Positions 23,701-35,634 are shown, counted from the stretch's first letter. The stretch is DNA of 64,000 nucleotides from Marthasterias glacialis (GCA_911728455.2 OU452230.1:9610377-9674376); one strand, 5' to 3'. The notes: generated by a model not told the origin, from the letters alone. Numbers and translations: made by a program.

Positions 23701-26700
23701 ACCGAATCAAATATGCTGCAAATGTGAATACATACCTGTTAATGTGCGTACGAGGCTGCGAGCGTAATCTATCCGGATGTGTCAGGTGCCGTTCGTCTGT
23801 GCCATTAGCAGTTGCGTATAAGGCGCGCATGCCTAATGCAATAGGCTTATTTCTCGCTTTCAAAAATGTTATCTTCAAATTAAAAATGTTCTGTTGTCAC
23901 GCACGCACTTGAAACATGTCAAGAAGAATGACAAGTTTTCAGGATTTTAACTTTCACCATTTGTCAAGTGCGGCTGAATGGACTCAGTCTCGAACACAGC
24001 ATGCTTACCCTGAGGCTGGGAATTATTTGGACCCCAGGCTGCATTAGTCATAAATCACAACAATGGACATGGATTTTATTATCACCCCACATTTGGTGTA
24101 AAGGGGTAAACAAGAATGACAAGTTTTTAGGACTTTAACTCTGTCACTATTTGTCAAGTGCGGCTGAATGGACTCAGTCTCGAACACAACATGCTTACCC
24201 TGAGGCTGTGAATTACATGTATTTGGACCCTAGTTCACCCCTAGTTCACCTAGTTCACCAGGCTGCATTAGTCATAAATCATAACAATGGGCTTGGATTT
24301 TATTATCACCCCTTGACATTTGGTGTCAAGGGGTAAGGCAACATTTGCTTTTGGAAGAGTAAGTTTTTGCCGGTATCCACCAATTTTGACGCTCATGTCA
24401 CATTAATAGCCTGGTCACTGGGCCGTTTATTTCGTTCCTGAGACCATCTCAGCTCCATGGAGAGTATACAGCCCGTGCTGCCAAACATGTACATGTATCA
24501 CATAAAGCTAAATTGTTCACAAGAACCATCTCTGCCCTCACTTGTATCATTTTACTCCTGGGTGAAGTGAAGCAATTGAAGTTAAAGGTCTTGCTCAAGG
24601 ACACAGGTGTCACCATCGGGATTCGAACCCACACCCCGATGACTTACCCACTAGAACTTGAGTACGGTGCACTAGATCTCTTGGCCGTGACATGTTTTCA
24701 TACTGAAAACAATAACTTTATTCCCCTTTAATAACCAATCCTTTACTTATTCTTGATAAAAAATATTACCAGTAAATGAATTCTGGTTTGATTTGTATTT
24801 TTTCCGGAAGGCTGATGTTGACTTGGCGGTGAAGGCAGCCAGGGCTGCTGTAACACGTGGTTCCCCATGGCGGAGAATGGACGCCAGCGACCGAGGTTTA
24901 CTGATGTTTAAACTGGCTGATCTCATTGAAAGAGAGGCTGACTACATTGCTGTGAGTTGTTACGATGAGCAATACCACATGCAATCCTGGCATGCAACTT
25001 TTCAGCTTAATCAACTACTCTCCTCTGTTTTTAACCCCCAAAAATGGCTGTTGTAAACTGAAAAACATCAAAGATATTGAATTGGTTTCAAGAAGACACG
25101 GATGATGTTGATTTGTAGATTAATGACAAGTTAGAAAAAGAATTAGGAAAAAAAAATATAAATACGAAATAGGACAACATTTTTCTACCACTGTCTGGTC
25201 TAGTTTTGTACTTGGAAGCAACAGGCTGGGCCCATTTTAGCTTTAGCACAGGAAAATCTTGCTTAGCAGAAACAGGTTGCCAGCCAACATTCTATACAGT
25301 CTTTGGGACTGGTGCCCCACTCATCTTTTGGCTTAGCAAATACATTTGCTAAGCCGTATTTTCTGCTAAACACTGGGCCCAGAAGTTGGACCCAGTGAAT
25401 AAATGCCATTGTGCCATTATTCTCATTTTAGTCTCTTGACACTATGGACAATGGCGCACTATTCTCCACCATGAGGACCTGCGTGATGGGCACTGTGGAG
25501 GTGCTTCGTTATTTTGGAGGTTGGGCTGATAAGATACACGGCAAGACCATTCCGATAAGTAAGTCCTCAACGTCAGACTTCAAAACAAACTTCCTAGTTG
25601 TTTTAACTTAACACCAATGTGTGATAGGTACTGTATACTCGGTGCTTTCCCGAGCCCTGTGGAAAAAAACATCAATAGGCATACTGCTCAGGAGGGATTG
25701 AAACCCCTGACCCCCACCATGCTAGAGCAGGCATGATACAAGGCCAGTTTGAGCCTCATATTTGACCCGTATAGAGAGGTTTCACGTGACGACACCCGAG
25801 ACCTTTTCCTAATGCCGTGTGTACAAACAGACGTTGGAACTCATTCAGCAGGCGACGCACCATCCATTGAGTTTGTACCCAACATGGCTGCGAAACAAAC
25901 TTTTCTCGGGGTCATGCAACCTCTCTATAGCTGCAGTTACTGCAACAATTTTTTCCCCACAGACTTGGGGTAAGCACTGAGTATACAGTGTATAACACAT
26001 CGATGTGAGGTAGAAAATTGTATAATCTTTATTCCCTCAATTCTGAGGTTCAATGTTCAAAAATTGTACAAAAAATGTTTGTAGGGCTTTCAGGTTACAA
26101 TAGACCGATCCATTAAGCCCCACCCCCTTACTTGTTGACCAATCATAGACTTGGCTACGCCACCACCGAAAGTCTGACAAAAGTCTGACACGAAAAAATA
26201 CTATTGGAAAGCGTGAACATGTGTGCGCGTATTTATAGCGCGCGTGTTCGTGTCATGCAGTGTGGTATTGAAGAGACACATATTGTGCTGCCCACGTGTA
26301 CAGTGGTGATGTAGCCAATGCTGTGATGGTCAATATGTTAGTGGGCGGGTCTTAATGGACCAGAGCCACTCTGTGCTCTGTATTCACCCAATTCACTTAA
26401 CCTCATCATCACAATAATCTTGGTTCGCCATTTTGGAAACAGTACAGTGCACATTTTAGGCGGCACGGCGTTTACACATGTACCATACTTTTTACATGCA
26501 ACTTGACTCCCAAAATGGTGAGCTTGGCAGACAATAGCCGCATGTGACGTTGGTGCAAGGGGCCATGATAGCTGTATATTGATTGATTTTTTTTTGCATT
26601 TGGGGGATAGAGGGCGATTTCTTTTGCTACACCCGGCATGAACCCGTGGGCGTATGCGGAGCAATCATCCCCTGGAACTTCCCCAATGAGATGTTTGGTT

Positions 26701-29700
26701 GGAAGCTTGGCCCCGCCCTGTGCTGTGGAAACACCATGGTGATCAAACCTGCTGAGCAGACACCACTCAGTGCTATCTACTGCTGCTCACTCATCAAAGA
26801 GGTCAGTATTATTTATTGTTTATCATCTGTTTATTTATCATTTATTTATATCTGGCTGGCTGGTCATGAAGCTATAATGGGATCCTTTAAAGGGACTGGG
26901 GATTGTTAAAATGGAGAATATTAGTGGTTTAATTCATATTGACCGAGTTGGGTCTCGGTCAATATAAAAAGGAACAGTTGTCAAACTGATACACTAAGCC
27001 CCCGGCCTCATCGTGTAATTACCAATCACAAGTCTGCGGATGCATAACCCAAAAATGTGATCAACCAATCAATTTGGAAAGCAGTTATAAAGCTAATAGC
27101 TTAAGTCCAGCCCTATGATGTACTGACCAAATGGAGGAGGGGGTGGTGGAAGGGGGTGACCCCTTTAGCGCCTCTCTGCCCTTGAGCGACCTCACTATCT
27201 TGCTATTATTTATCACATCAAGAAAGCACTACAGTGACCTCATCTTGTAATTTGTGTGTTTGTTCCTATGTGTAGGCTGGTTTCCCCCCTGGTGTTGTGA
27301 ACGTGATACCTGGCTATGGACCAACTGCAGGTGCTGCAATTTCAGAGCACATGGATGTGGACAAAGTTGCCTTTACAGGCTCAACCGAGGTACTTGAACA
27401 ATAGGACTTATTTTTGACAGCAAGAGGGCGCCCTTTGGGGGTAGATTGGAGGTCAAACCATAGAAATAGCGTGGTAAACTAGATGCCATTAGACTTCTAA
27501 TGAAACGGTTAATGTACAACTTTTGAGGGTTTTTTTATTGAGTTTTACAATGTAATCAGTGTTAGATAGCTACTTGGAAAAGTTGTATTTGTAATGTTTT
27601 GAAATAGTTTTGTACTTTCAAAATGGAATTAGTAGTGCGCCCTCTTGCTGTCAGAAATACGGCCTATTGCCCACTAATAATTGTAAAGTGAAGGTCTAGC
27701 ATTGACATTTAGTTTCATGGTGGACTTTTTAAAACTTAAAAAGTATGTTTGATTTTTTGTCCAAGTAATTTACAGATTTCGGGATTTTCCCTCAAAAATC
27801 TACCTTTACATTGAAAGCTGTGGAAAACAGTTGAAGTATTGGGGGCATGTCACACCAGGCAATTTACAGGCGAAGGGTTCTAGACAATAAGTCATATGCA
27901 AGTTAGATTTGAATAACGTCTGGTACAGTGATTTTGCTTAGTCACAAGTTACCACTTAAATTTGAATTCCTCAGGCTAAAGAGACAGTTGCTATGTCATG
28001 TTTCGGGGCAAGCTTTTTGTATAGCAACCTCCAGATGAGCAAACCCTGGTACCACCATTGTGCCATACACATTCATTTAAACTTGTGTATGGGTGTTCGT
28101 CGTCTCTTACATAACTATGCAAAAGCTTGCCCCGAATCATGTGACATAGCAAGTGTCTCTATAGTTGGAGTAATTCGAATTTAAGCAGTAACTTGTGACT
28201 AAGCAATTTAAAAAAAAAATTTTTTTATGGAAGTCGCCAGACACACAAGGCCAGTAAGCCACTCAAGGTGTGGGCTACAAATCAACTGTTTTTTCCAGGG
28301 GCCGTTGCCACCTATTCCTGGGGCTGAAGCAGGGTAACCCCCTTTACAGTCCATAAGGATGTAGGCTTGGGTATCATCCATCAGAAGCCTGGCTGGTAGC
28401 ACAGAAGGCTCTACCTCCCCAACTTTTAATTAATTCAACTTGTTTAATTCATTGTACGAGACATTATTTAAATGGCTGATTGCAAAGAAGAAAGCAAATC
28501 ACGTTTAAATTTCCACCAGATTGTCTTGTGGATAGTAAGGCACTGAAAGGAAATGTCTCTTGGTCTACCAAAGTACCAAAGTATTCCCTTCTTATGTAGT
28601 ACAGTTGGTTGCCTCTAAGTTGCCTACCGTAGTCAAATTCAGGCCTGATACTCTGTTGATGGAAGGGAAAGGCAGTCTTTAAATTTCAAAGGAAACTTTT
28701 CATTTCTACTGGAACATTCGACTTCATTTATTAATTCTGGTTGTGAAGCCAAGGATTCTCAGAAAGCGAACTTCATCACTATACTAGCCAAGAATCCCAT
28801 GGAGAGAAGACAAGGAGCATCGAGGGAAGGCAATGACCAGGGGCATGGAGGCAATTTGCCTTCCGTTGGCGAATTATCAGGCTTGAAAATTGCCTGGTGT
28901 GACATGGTCCTAACATATCCGTGCCCAAATCTCTAGGCTGTCCATGTGGTGATTTGAAGAGTCTAAAATACACTGTATAAAACCTTCAGAACATTCATCA
29001 CTAAACAACTGAGCAGGCAAATCAGCAAATGATTTTGTCCAGCATTTTCAAAATATAGCAAAATATTAAGACTGAGCATGCCTCGTGCACCTTGAATGCT
29101 GATATTGAGTTGTAAACAGTGATTTTTGAGTAGAAATAATAATAAAAACGAATTCTTATATAGTGCCAAAGTCCATCTATAAAAATAGATGCTCAAGGTG
29201 CTTTCGAGTAGCAACGGAATACATTTTTTGTAGCATTTTCGGAAAGCGATCACTAAACATTTCAAAAGAACCTCATTTGTTCATACTTCCCCTGGATTAA
29301 AACCCGGTGCTAAACCCTTGTTGATTGTTTGTCCATAATTCGTCTGCTCAGTGCTATAAGGTTGTTAATTGCAATTTCATATCCATAATGATCAAAAGGT
29401 CATTAAATGAAACATGCATCTACCAAATAAAATAAAAAATCAAAATCCAAAAATAAATGTTTTCCTTCGAAAATGATTGTTTCTTTTTGCCAAACAATTT
29501 CTTTGGAGACCACTCTTGATCAGTTAACCCCATTTACCAGGAGCTCCAAAATATGCAAAATTAATTTGATAAAATCCATACAATCTGCACTTACTACCTT
29601 ATAGTCCTGAGCCGACGAATTAATGTTCAATTGGTTTCTGACATCAAAACACGAGGGAAAATTTCTTGAAAGCTTCAGGCATTTATGTCAGGTATGAGTT

Positions 29701-32700
29701 TCTAAAAAAAAAAATTGAACATGTATTTATAGATTGGAAGGATTATCCAAAAGGCGTCGGGGGACAGCAACCTGAAGCGTGTGACATTGGAGTTGGGTGG
29801 CAAGAGTCCAAATATCATCCTTGCTGATGCCGATTGTAAGAATTTAAAATTTGAAGCTTTGCATTGTGTATTAAAAGTACAATGATAATAATGATGATAA
29901 TGATAACAATAATAATAGTGCTCAGTTCTCATATAGTGCTTTATCACACTCGAGGTATGTGGAGCTATGTTTGAATTATAAGACCCATTTATTTACATAG
30001 AATGGTTTACAAGGTGTTGTGGTGCAATCTGCAGCCAACCATATCAGAAAACAAAGTTGCCAACCCCTTCTCTTAATCAGTTTACTGGGTTCTTTTACGT
30101 GCATTACACAACACACGGGACCGACAGCTTTACGTCCCATCCGAAGGATGAAGCAATAATGTATAAGTGTCTTGCTTAAGGACACAAGTGTCAAGACCAG
30201 GACTCAAACCCACACTCTGCTGATCAGAAACACCAGAGCTTGATTCCAGTGGCACATGACCACTCAGCAAGGACACGCCATTATAGCTTGCGGATGACAA
30301 CAATGCGAGTAAAATCTCTCTTGTGAGGAGTGGTGGAAATTCTGAGAAGAACAGGAATTGAGAAGTTTTGAACAGTGTACTCTGCTTGTTGTCAGGAAAA
30401 TGGAAGATTGAAGAAGAGTGGAGTGCACTGTTTTGAATATCAAGACTATTTCTCAATTAGCCCTTCCAGTGAAATATCCTAATTGCATTCATGGATGCGC
30501 ACAGACACTATTGGTGAGCAAACGCCATAGAGTTGTGCACTAGGAAGACGCTTAAACAGCTCCTGCCCCCCCCCAAAAAAAGGCGGGATGTTCCTTTATA
30601 TTGCCAACCAGTATTGTTATTGTGCACGCGCGATGTGCAATTTACATGTTTCATGGGAAGGGTCTACTCTGGTTCTTCTCAGAATCACCACTTTTCACAA
30701 GATAATTTTTTACCCACATGATTGTCATCCACGAGCTATTTTTCTTAGAATTGAAATGAAGCCATTCTCTAAATAAGTGTGAAGTACAGTATCACAAGTC
30801 ACAAGTACACAAATACAAATCACAAGTATCAGAAGTACAGTTCTCTATGAAGTACAGTAGCCTCAAACCAGAACAAATTTTCAGATGACTATTAATTTTA
30901 TACTTTTAAAGTTTGAAGTCTACATAAAAGTCCAGCGTATATAAAATAAAATTAAAAAAACAAACAGCAGACATCGGCCTAATTTTATAGAGCTGCTTAA
31001 AGCAGACTATTTTGCTCAACCAATTTCTGCTAAGCAAGACCAAGCAGGAAACCAGTCAAAGAGGGTAATTTGATATTGTATTCTGGCTGGTAACCTTATT
31101 CTAGTAACCAGTAAGCTTTGTGCTTAGCCACTTCTTGTGCTTTGAGCAGCATAGAATTGGGGGCTTGGTCTCGTTGTGATCTTCTCAGATTTCAAAAGCC
31201 TTGTACAGTATATCAAGGTAAGAGGAGTCTGTAGATTAAGATGGTTACCCAAAAGGTAGTGTTATGAGATTAATGTTGCATAATACTCTTTTGTTCTCAG
31301 TGGATATTGCTGTGGAGGAGAGCCACGAAGCAATCTTCTTCAACATGGGGGAGTGCTGCTCAGCTGGGTCTCGTACCTTCGTTCAGGAGGAAATCTACGA
31401 TGAGTTTGTGAAGAGGAGCGTAGAGCGAGCAAAGAGACGCGTCATTGGTAACCCGTTTGATTCCAAGACGGAATCTGGGCCACAGGTTTGTCATTATATA
31501 AGCCTATATTTACATGTTGTAAAATATTGAATAATTTTATAGAGTAAAATGGCCCACTTGCATAGAGTACCTTGTTCATTAGATTCATTCACATGGAACC
31601 TTCTTGAACTTATTTTTGACTGTATGTTAAGACTGTACTGGTATTGCCCCCTCATCATTGCAGCTGATGAAGTAGTTGTTGCAACAAAAGCTCATGCAGG
31701 TTTTTGTTCTTAGTGATTCTTCAAGTGCTGTCACTACCATTTCTTGTTTTATCTATCAAACTAAAAAGGTCATCATTGTCTTACATAGAGTATGTAGGCT
31801 TTTTGATTTCACACACATTATATCATGTTTGTGTCAAGTATACATCACAAGCACCTTGTATTACAGACCATTATGTCGAATGGTTGTCAACTGTGCAGGC
31901 ACCTGCTGTTTTGTCATCTGTGTGTTTGTAAAATATACTGTTGTGAAATCAATATTCGATTTGGCTATCGTGTGTTTGTACTACACGTTTTACGTGTATT
32001 GAGCAGACGATGTAGAGTGTACACATACTGTATGTAGGCACTGTTACATTAAATTTCTGTGTATTAACGTGGTTTCGCTTTGACCTAGTTTTGTATTCAA
32101 AACATGTGATACATCCTCAGACAAATAAAGGTATTGAGATTGTTATTTGCATGTTACCAATACACCGATATGTGTTAAGCACTATATACTCTGTACTTTC
32201 CCAAGTCCTGTGAAAAAATCCACTAGGCATATGACTTGGATGGGATTTGAACCTACGACCTTTGCCATTCTAGAACACATGTTTTACCAACTAGACCACT
32301 GAGCTTGCCCAGTAGATAGAGAAAGTTTGAATTCTATATTTTCGCAGTGAGTACTACAATGATTTTAATAGGTGTTAAATTTACATTGGGATGCAAATTT
32401 ACCATCTATTGCAGTGCAAAATTTGCATTGGGATGCAAATTTACCACCTATTGCAGTGCAAAATTTAACATCTACATGTATTCAAATGAAAACTTCACAT
32501 CTGTTTGAAACATTGCTGTAACCTCTGCTAAAATATAGGATTCGGACTGCCTCTCGCTACTGGGCAAGCTTGGTGGTCTAGTGGTAAGACATCTGCTCTA
32601 GAATGGCAAAGGTCCTGTGTTCGAATCCCACCCTAGTAATACGCCTGTGGTTTTGTGCACAGGACTCAGGGGAAAGTACTGAGTATACAGCGTTGAAAAC

Positions 32701-35634
32701 ACCCTTGTGTATGGGTAAAACACAAAAATATTCTTTATCCTCAATGCAAATCTATTTTTTTTTAAACTATCGAGATCCCCAAAATTTACTTTCATTGAAT
32801 TGGTTTAGATTGACCAAACCCAACTGGATAAGATCCTGGAGTATGTTGAGATCGGCAAGCAGGAAGGTGCCAAACTAGAGTGTGGAGGAAAACCACTCGG
32901 TGGTAACGGATACTTCATGGAGTCCACTGTCTTCTCTAATGTCACCAATGAAATGAGAGTTGCTCAGGAAGAGGTACGACTGTATAAATGTTTGTAATAA
33001 TAATAATAACATTTTCCAACAGGATTTTATCATGTTGGACTTATGTCGGACATTCGGTGGTGTAACCAAGGCTGTGATTGGTCAACTCCCAATGGGGTGG
33101 GACTTAATGGATCGGTCTATTAGCTTCAATTCCAAACCTCCTCAGCAATTAAAAAAAAAAAAAAAAAGGAACAAGTGTAGGTTTTAAAATACTCTTGGTC
33201 CTGTGACTTTTCTGTATGTACTGACTTGCCTACTTTGTCATTTTGCTTCTCCTACTCTCATTTTGCACGTAAAGATCTTTGGCCCAGTACAGCTTCTCAT
33301 CAAGTTTAAGAGTCTGGATGAAGTATTGGAAAAGGCCAACAATGTCCAGTACGGTCTTGCTGGGGGTGTGTTCACCAAAGACCTGGATAAAGCTCTGACT
33401 GTAGCCAACAGCCTGGAAGCAGGAACTGTCATGTAAGTCAAATGGATTGAGAAGAAGTTGAATGGTGTATATAACCTGTTGGAGAGCATTCATGCCTGTA
33501 TGCCATATGCACATACACGGCCAATATTTTTCTTGACTTTTTTTCACACAATATTTCCATCAAAAATGTGTTGATGTAACGATGAAACTAAGGTACAATT
33601 TTAAGGGGGCACAAGGGAGTGCATCATCTTTTCTAGAGAGGGGGGGGGGGGGGCACTTTTGGTCAATTAAAACTGCAGTTTCTATTTGCATTTTTTCTTA
33701 CACAAGCCACTATCCAGCACTTTTGTTATGTCATTGACTAATTTTTGTAAGATAATCTGACATGGAGGTGAAAACAAATACATTGTCTGCTTGCAAATAG
33801 AAAAACAGTTTTGGAAACATTGAAATTACGACACAAAAGCTTATAAAATGTAACATTTTATTCTGGTAATTTTTAATCTCAAAAGTCAAGATTTCAAATG
33901 TGAGGGGAAGGGGGGGGCACTTCTTTTTCTCAACCTGTCAAGTACTCAAGCTAAGACATAACCTGTATGTAGATAACGTTTAGTTTAGTTTTTTTTTATC
34001 AAGTATTTATGACAATTTTTGTTCATAATTACCTGATGTAAGAATTAGGCCTCTAGAAGGATTTCAGTACGTGTTTGTTAGTTAGTTTGTTGAGTGCTGG
34101 GTTGTTTGTTTACGTTACTGTTGGGGTGTTTACTTGTTTATTTGTAATGGTGGTTCTGTCTTTTCTTTCAAGGGTCAATAACTACTCTGGAGGGGGTGCC
34201 AACGTTCCTTTTGGTGGCTACAAGATGTCAGGAATTGGCAGAGACCTGTAAGTTATTTAGATGTCCGCTATCAAAAACTATCAAAGTATATGACTTGAGC
34301 TCCATCAGGGATGCAACGCCCCACAAACATTGAAAGAGCAGAACAGCTGATATTTCAGTTATTCCTAAGGATTTCAATCAATGCTGCTTTGAAGAATTCA
34401 AAAAATAACTTCATCGAGTCATTTTTTTTTGGGGGGGGGGGAGGGAAAATTTACAATTCAATAAAACCAGTAGTTTAAAAAGACAAATGACTATTATATT
34501 TTTAATGGTTCTTTAATTTTTTTTTTTTATACAGGGGTGAAGATGTATTGAATGAATACTATGAAGTAAAGACGGTGAGTTGAACTTCAATTAGTTTACA
34601 TACATTTTGTGACGTAGGAGGAATATGTTGTTGTTTTTTTGTTTTAAATTACAGAGTGTTGATTTATTATTGAAACGTAGCCAGGTAAAAAAACAAGAGA
34701 ACAAATTCTGGACTAATATCAACTATCCAATGTGCACAGTTTCCATGTATAGGCCAACTCATAAAAACAAAATGGATGTATGGCTCATTTTATGGAGCTG
34801 CCTAAGCAGATATAAGTGCTTAAAAAAGTTTCTGCTAAGCAAAAAAAGTGCAGGAAACCAGTTGCAAACGGAACATGGTATTTTGGCTGGCGATCTTTTT
34901 CTGATAATAAAAGTACAATTGTTCTGTGCTTTACTCATTTAGAACTGCTTAAGCACAAAAAACAGTTGAGCACAACAAAATTATGCTTTCCAGAATAAGG
35001 TTACCAGCCAAAATACCATTTCATATCATGTACCATTGGTGACTGGTATCCTGCTCATGTTTGCTTATCAGAAACTTGTGTTTAGCAATATGTTCCTCTT
35101 AAGCAGCTCTATGAAATTAGGTCCGGAGCGACACCGAAAGTGTACATAAATTTTTTAGTGTGTGCTTCAAAGCAAACCCAACCATTGTAATATGAAAGGC
35201 TTGGCATTTTGTGGCTTAATTGGCAACATAAATGTGTTCTTGGTTGGAGAACAAGAAAGAAGGGTAAAAATGAGCCGAGTTACAGACAATGCAAATCTCA
35301 GCGTTCCAATTTCCACCTTTTCAAACATTACATGCCTGATTGACAGCGCATGAAGATCAGATCTGTGGGAAAACATGTAAGTGTACTAGTGCTTTACCAG
35401 CCAAGCTGTCTACATATGAAGTCATACACTGGCCATCTTCTAATTTTGTACATTGTAAACATTTCTTTAATTTTTTTCCCGCAGATTATTTCTTTTCTTT
35501 TTGTTGTATATGTGTTTATTTATTTATTTATTTTGTTGTTGTTGTTTTGTGCAGCAAAGGATGAACACATTTTTTGATTGGTTTTTGATATCTTTTTGCA
35601 GGTCATTGTGAAAGTGCCAGTGAAGAATTCCTAA
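20750..35634 (+). CDS. ALDH1A: ALDH1A-like aldehyde dehydrogenase, gene 1
   Basis: Thirteen exons, 488 aa: 20750-20779, 22221-22325, 24811-24951, 25432-25558, 26611-26801, 27276-27389, 29733-29835, 31301-31485, 32809-32973, 33275-33432, 34173-34247, 34535-34574 and 35602-35634. The enzyme oxidises aldehydes to acids with NAD(P)+. It lacks a mitochondrial presequence and resembles ALDH1A2 throughout, including a VKVPVKNS C-terminus, so a cytosolic retinaldehyde-type enzyme is likely; the substrate is inferred. Landmarks: PWNFP (Asn), KPAEQTPL (Lys), FTGSTEIG Rossmann loop, LELGGKSP (Glu), GECCSAGSR (nucleophile Cys) and EEIFGPVQ. Exon 1 ([10 protein letters not shown]) was placed by analogy to gene 2: same length, phase and IK(F/Y).Q pattern. 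Oddities: the usual GTVW(I/V)NC is GTVMVNN. Exon 2 is nearly identical to that of gene 2. A MITE starts 9 nt into intron 6. Confidence 0.92.
21561..21957. mobile_element. Two adjacent foldback MITEs, AGCTGCTTAAGCA family
   Basis: One copy spans 21561-21757 and a second begins at about 21750 and ends in GGGCCCAGG at 21957. Both have AATTTCATA..-type ends and CTAAGCA/TGCTTAG interiors. They lie in intron 1 of ALDH gene 1. Confidence 0.7.
22720..23090. repeat. Remnants of GGGTGGATTTCACAA foldback families
   Basis: The segment 22720-22812 carries the right half of the family seen at 44263-44386 (ACTAGTTTTGTGAAATCCAC). The segment 22931-23088 is a related element with CAATTCCACAAAGC and TTGTGAAATCGACC ends around a GCTTAGCAATTAAGA interior. 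Both lie in intron 2 of ALDH gene 1. Confidence 0.55.
23401..23509. repeat. Dispersed repeat, relative of 6029-6122
   Basis: Shared words include TTAGCTGTTCCAAA, CTGGCCTCAC and AGAGTCTTTTTCAAAGG. It explains part of a 157-codon open frame running over this area, which is therefore not called a gene. Confidence 0.55.
23924..24338. repeat. Tandem duplication, about 188-bp unit
   Basis: Two copies start AAGAATGACAAGTTTT at 23924 and 24112. They share TGTCAAGTGCGGCTGAATGG and the later CAGGCTGCATTAGTCATAAA. The second copy is longer because of inserted CCTAGTTCACC repeats. It lies in intron 2 of ALDH gene 1. Confidence 0.9.
24425..24690 (-). mobile_element. SINE, tRNA-Leu-like family (minus strand)
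   Basis: The minus strand reads GTCACGGCCAAGAGATCTAG (A-box region), ACTCAAGTTCTAG (anticodon-arm-like), a GGGTTCGAATCCC B-box, then the TGTCCTTGAGCAAGAC body. The head resembles tRNA-Leu(CAA). Confidence 0.8.
25226..25382. mobile_element. Foldback MITE, AGCTGCTTAAGCA family
   Basis: The ends CTGGGCCCA are mirrored at both sides of a body with TTGCTTAGCAGAAACAGG and TTTGCTAAGCC. It ends about 50 bp before exon 4 of ALDH gene 1. Confidence 0.7.
25613..26012. mobile_element. Head-to-head SINE pair split by a MITE
   Basis: A minus-strand tRNA-Glu-like SINE (25613-25760) and a plus-strand SINE tail (25930-26012, ACTGAGTATACAGTG) face each other. The MITE at 25770-25929 lies between them and probably removed or displaced the plus-strand head. 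It lies in intron 4 of ALDH gene 1. Confidence 0.65.
25770..25929. mobile_element. MITE, TATAGAGAGGTT family, nested in SINE
   Basis: TATAGAGAGGTTTCACGTGA at the left is mirrored by TCATGCAACCTCTCTATA at the right, in a 160-bp body. The flanks on both sides are SINE sequence, so this insertion is younger than the SINE pair. Confidence 0.75.
26101..26364. mobile_element. MITE, TAGACCGATCCATTAAG family
   Basis: The inverted ends of about 60 bp contain CCATTAAGCCCCACCC and GGGCGGGTCTTAATGG, with AATCATAGACTTGGCTACG mirrored as GTGATGTAGCCAATGCTGTGA. A solo right end occurs at 33035-33121. It lies in intron 4 of ALDH gene 1. Confidence 0.75.
27399..27669. mobile_element. MITE, CAATAG...CTATTG family, copy 2
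   Basis: A 271-bp element with mirrored ends of about 33 bp (core TTTTTGACAGCAAGAGGGCG). It begins only 9 nt inside intron 6 of ALDH gene 1, just beyond the donor, which is still intact as GAG/GTACTT. Confidence 0.85.
27934..28206. mobile_element. Foldback element with about 92-bp arms
   Basis: The left arm starts TTGCTTAGTCACAAGTTAC and the right arm ends with its reverse complement. The arms stay complementary for about 92 bp each around a loop of about 90 bp; internal landmarks are CGGGGCAAGCTTTT and its mirror. No coding potential. It lies in intron 6 of ALDH gene 1. Confidence 0.85.
29880..30245 (-). mobile_element. SINE, tRNA-Leu-like family, near full length
   Basis: Read on the minus strand: a diverged tRNA-like head, CACTTGTGTCCTTAAGCAAG, CATCCGAAGG..GGACGTAAAG, GCACGTAAAAGAACCCAG, and a 3' end of GCACTATATGAGAACTGAGC followed by an ATT-rich tail. 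At about 365 bp it is one of the longest copies and shows the family's 3' end. It sits just after exon 7 of ALDH gene 1. Confidence 0.75.
30976..31164. mobile_element. Foldback MITE, AGCTGCTTAAGCA family
   Basis: Has GGCCTAATTTTATAGAGCTG at the left and AGCAGCATAGAATTGGGGGC at the right. It lies in intron 7 of ALDH gene 1, about 140 bp before exon 8. Confidence 0.7.
32155..32745. mobile_element. Head-to-head SINE pair, tRNA-Glu-like family
   Basis: The minus-strand copy (32155-32322) and plus-strand copy (about 32520-32745) face each other across a 42-bp minisatellite. The plus copy is well preserved: GGTGGTCTAGTGG A-box, GTTCGAATCCCACC B-box, CAGGACTCAGG body and an AAATATTCTTTATCC tail. 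Its head matches the tRNA-Glu consensus TGGTGGTCTAGTGG. It lies just upstream of exon 9 of ALDH gene 1. Confidence 0.8.
32384..32467. repeat. 42-bp unit, two tandem copies
   Basis: The unit begins CATTGGGATGCAAATTTACC at 32384 and again at 32426, with two or fewer differences. Confidence 0.85.
33035..33121. mobile_element. Solo end of the TAGACCGATCC MITE family
   Basis: It matches only the right end of 26101-26364 (GGCTGTGATTGGTCAA then GGGACTTAATGG..GGTCTA). It lies in intron 9 of ALDH gene 1 and is truncated on its left. Confidence 0.55.
34781..35126. mobile_element. Two tandem foldback MITEs, AGCTGCTTAAGCA family
   Basis: Adjacent copies meet at about 34930 (CATTTAGAACTGCTTAAGCA) and the second ends TTAAGCAGCTCTATGAAATT. 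They lie in the last intron of ALDH gene 1. Confidence 0.7.

Noticed and set aside
23439-23912. 157-codon plus-strand open frame
   Set aside because: It overlaps a dispersed repeat, lies inside an ALDH gene 1 intron, and shows no protein similarity.
32560-32640. Possible functional tRNA genes
   Set aside because: A- and B-box sequences are present at many sites, but each belongs to a SINE with a family body and the anticodon stems do not fold as mature tRNAs.
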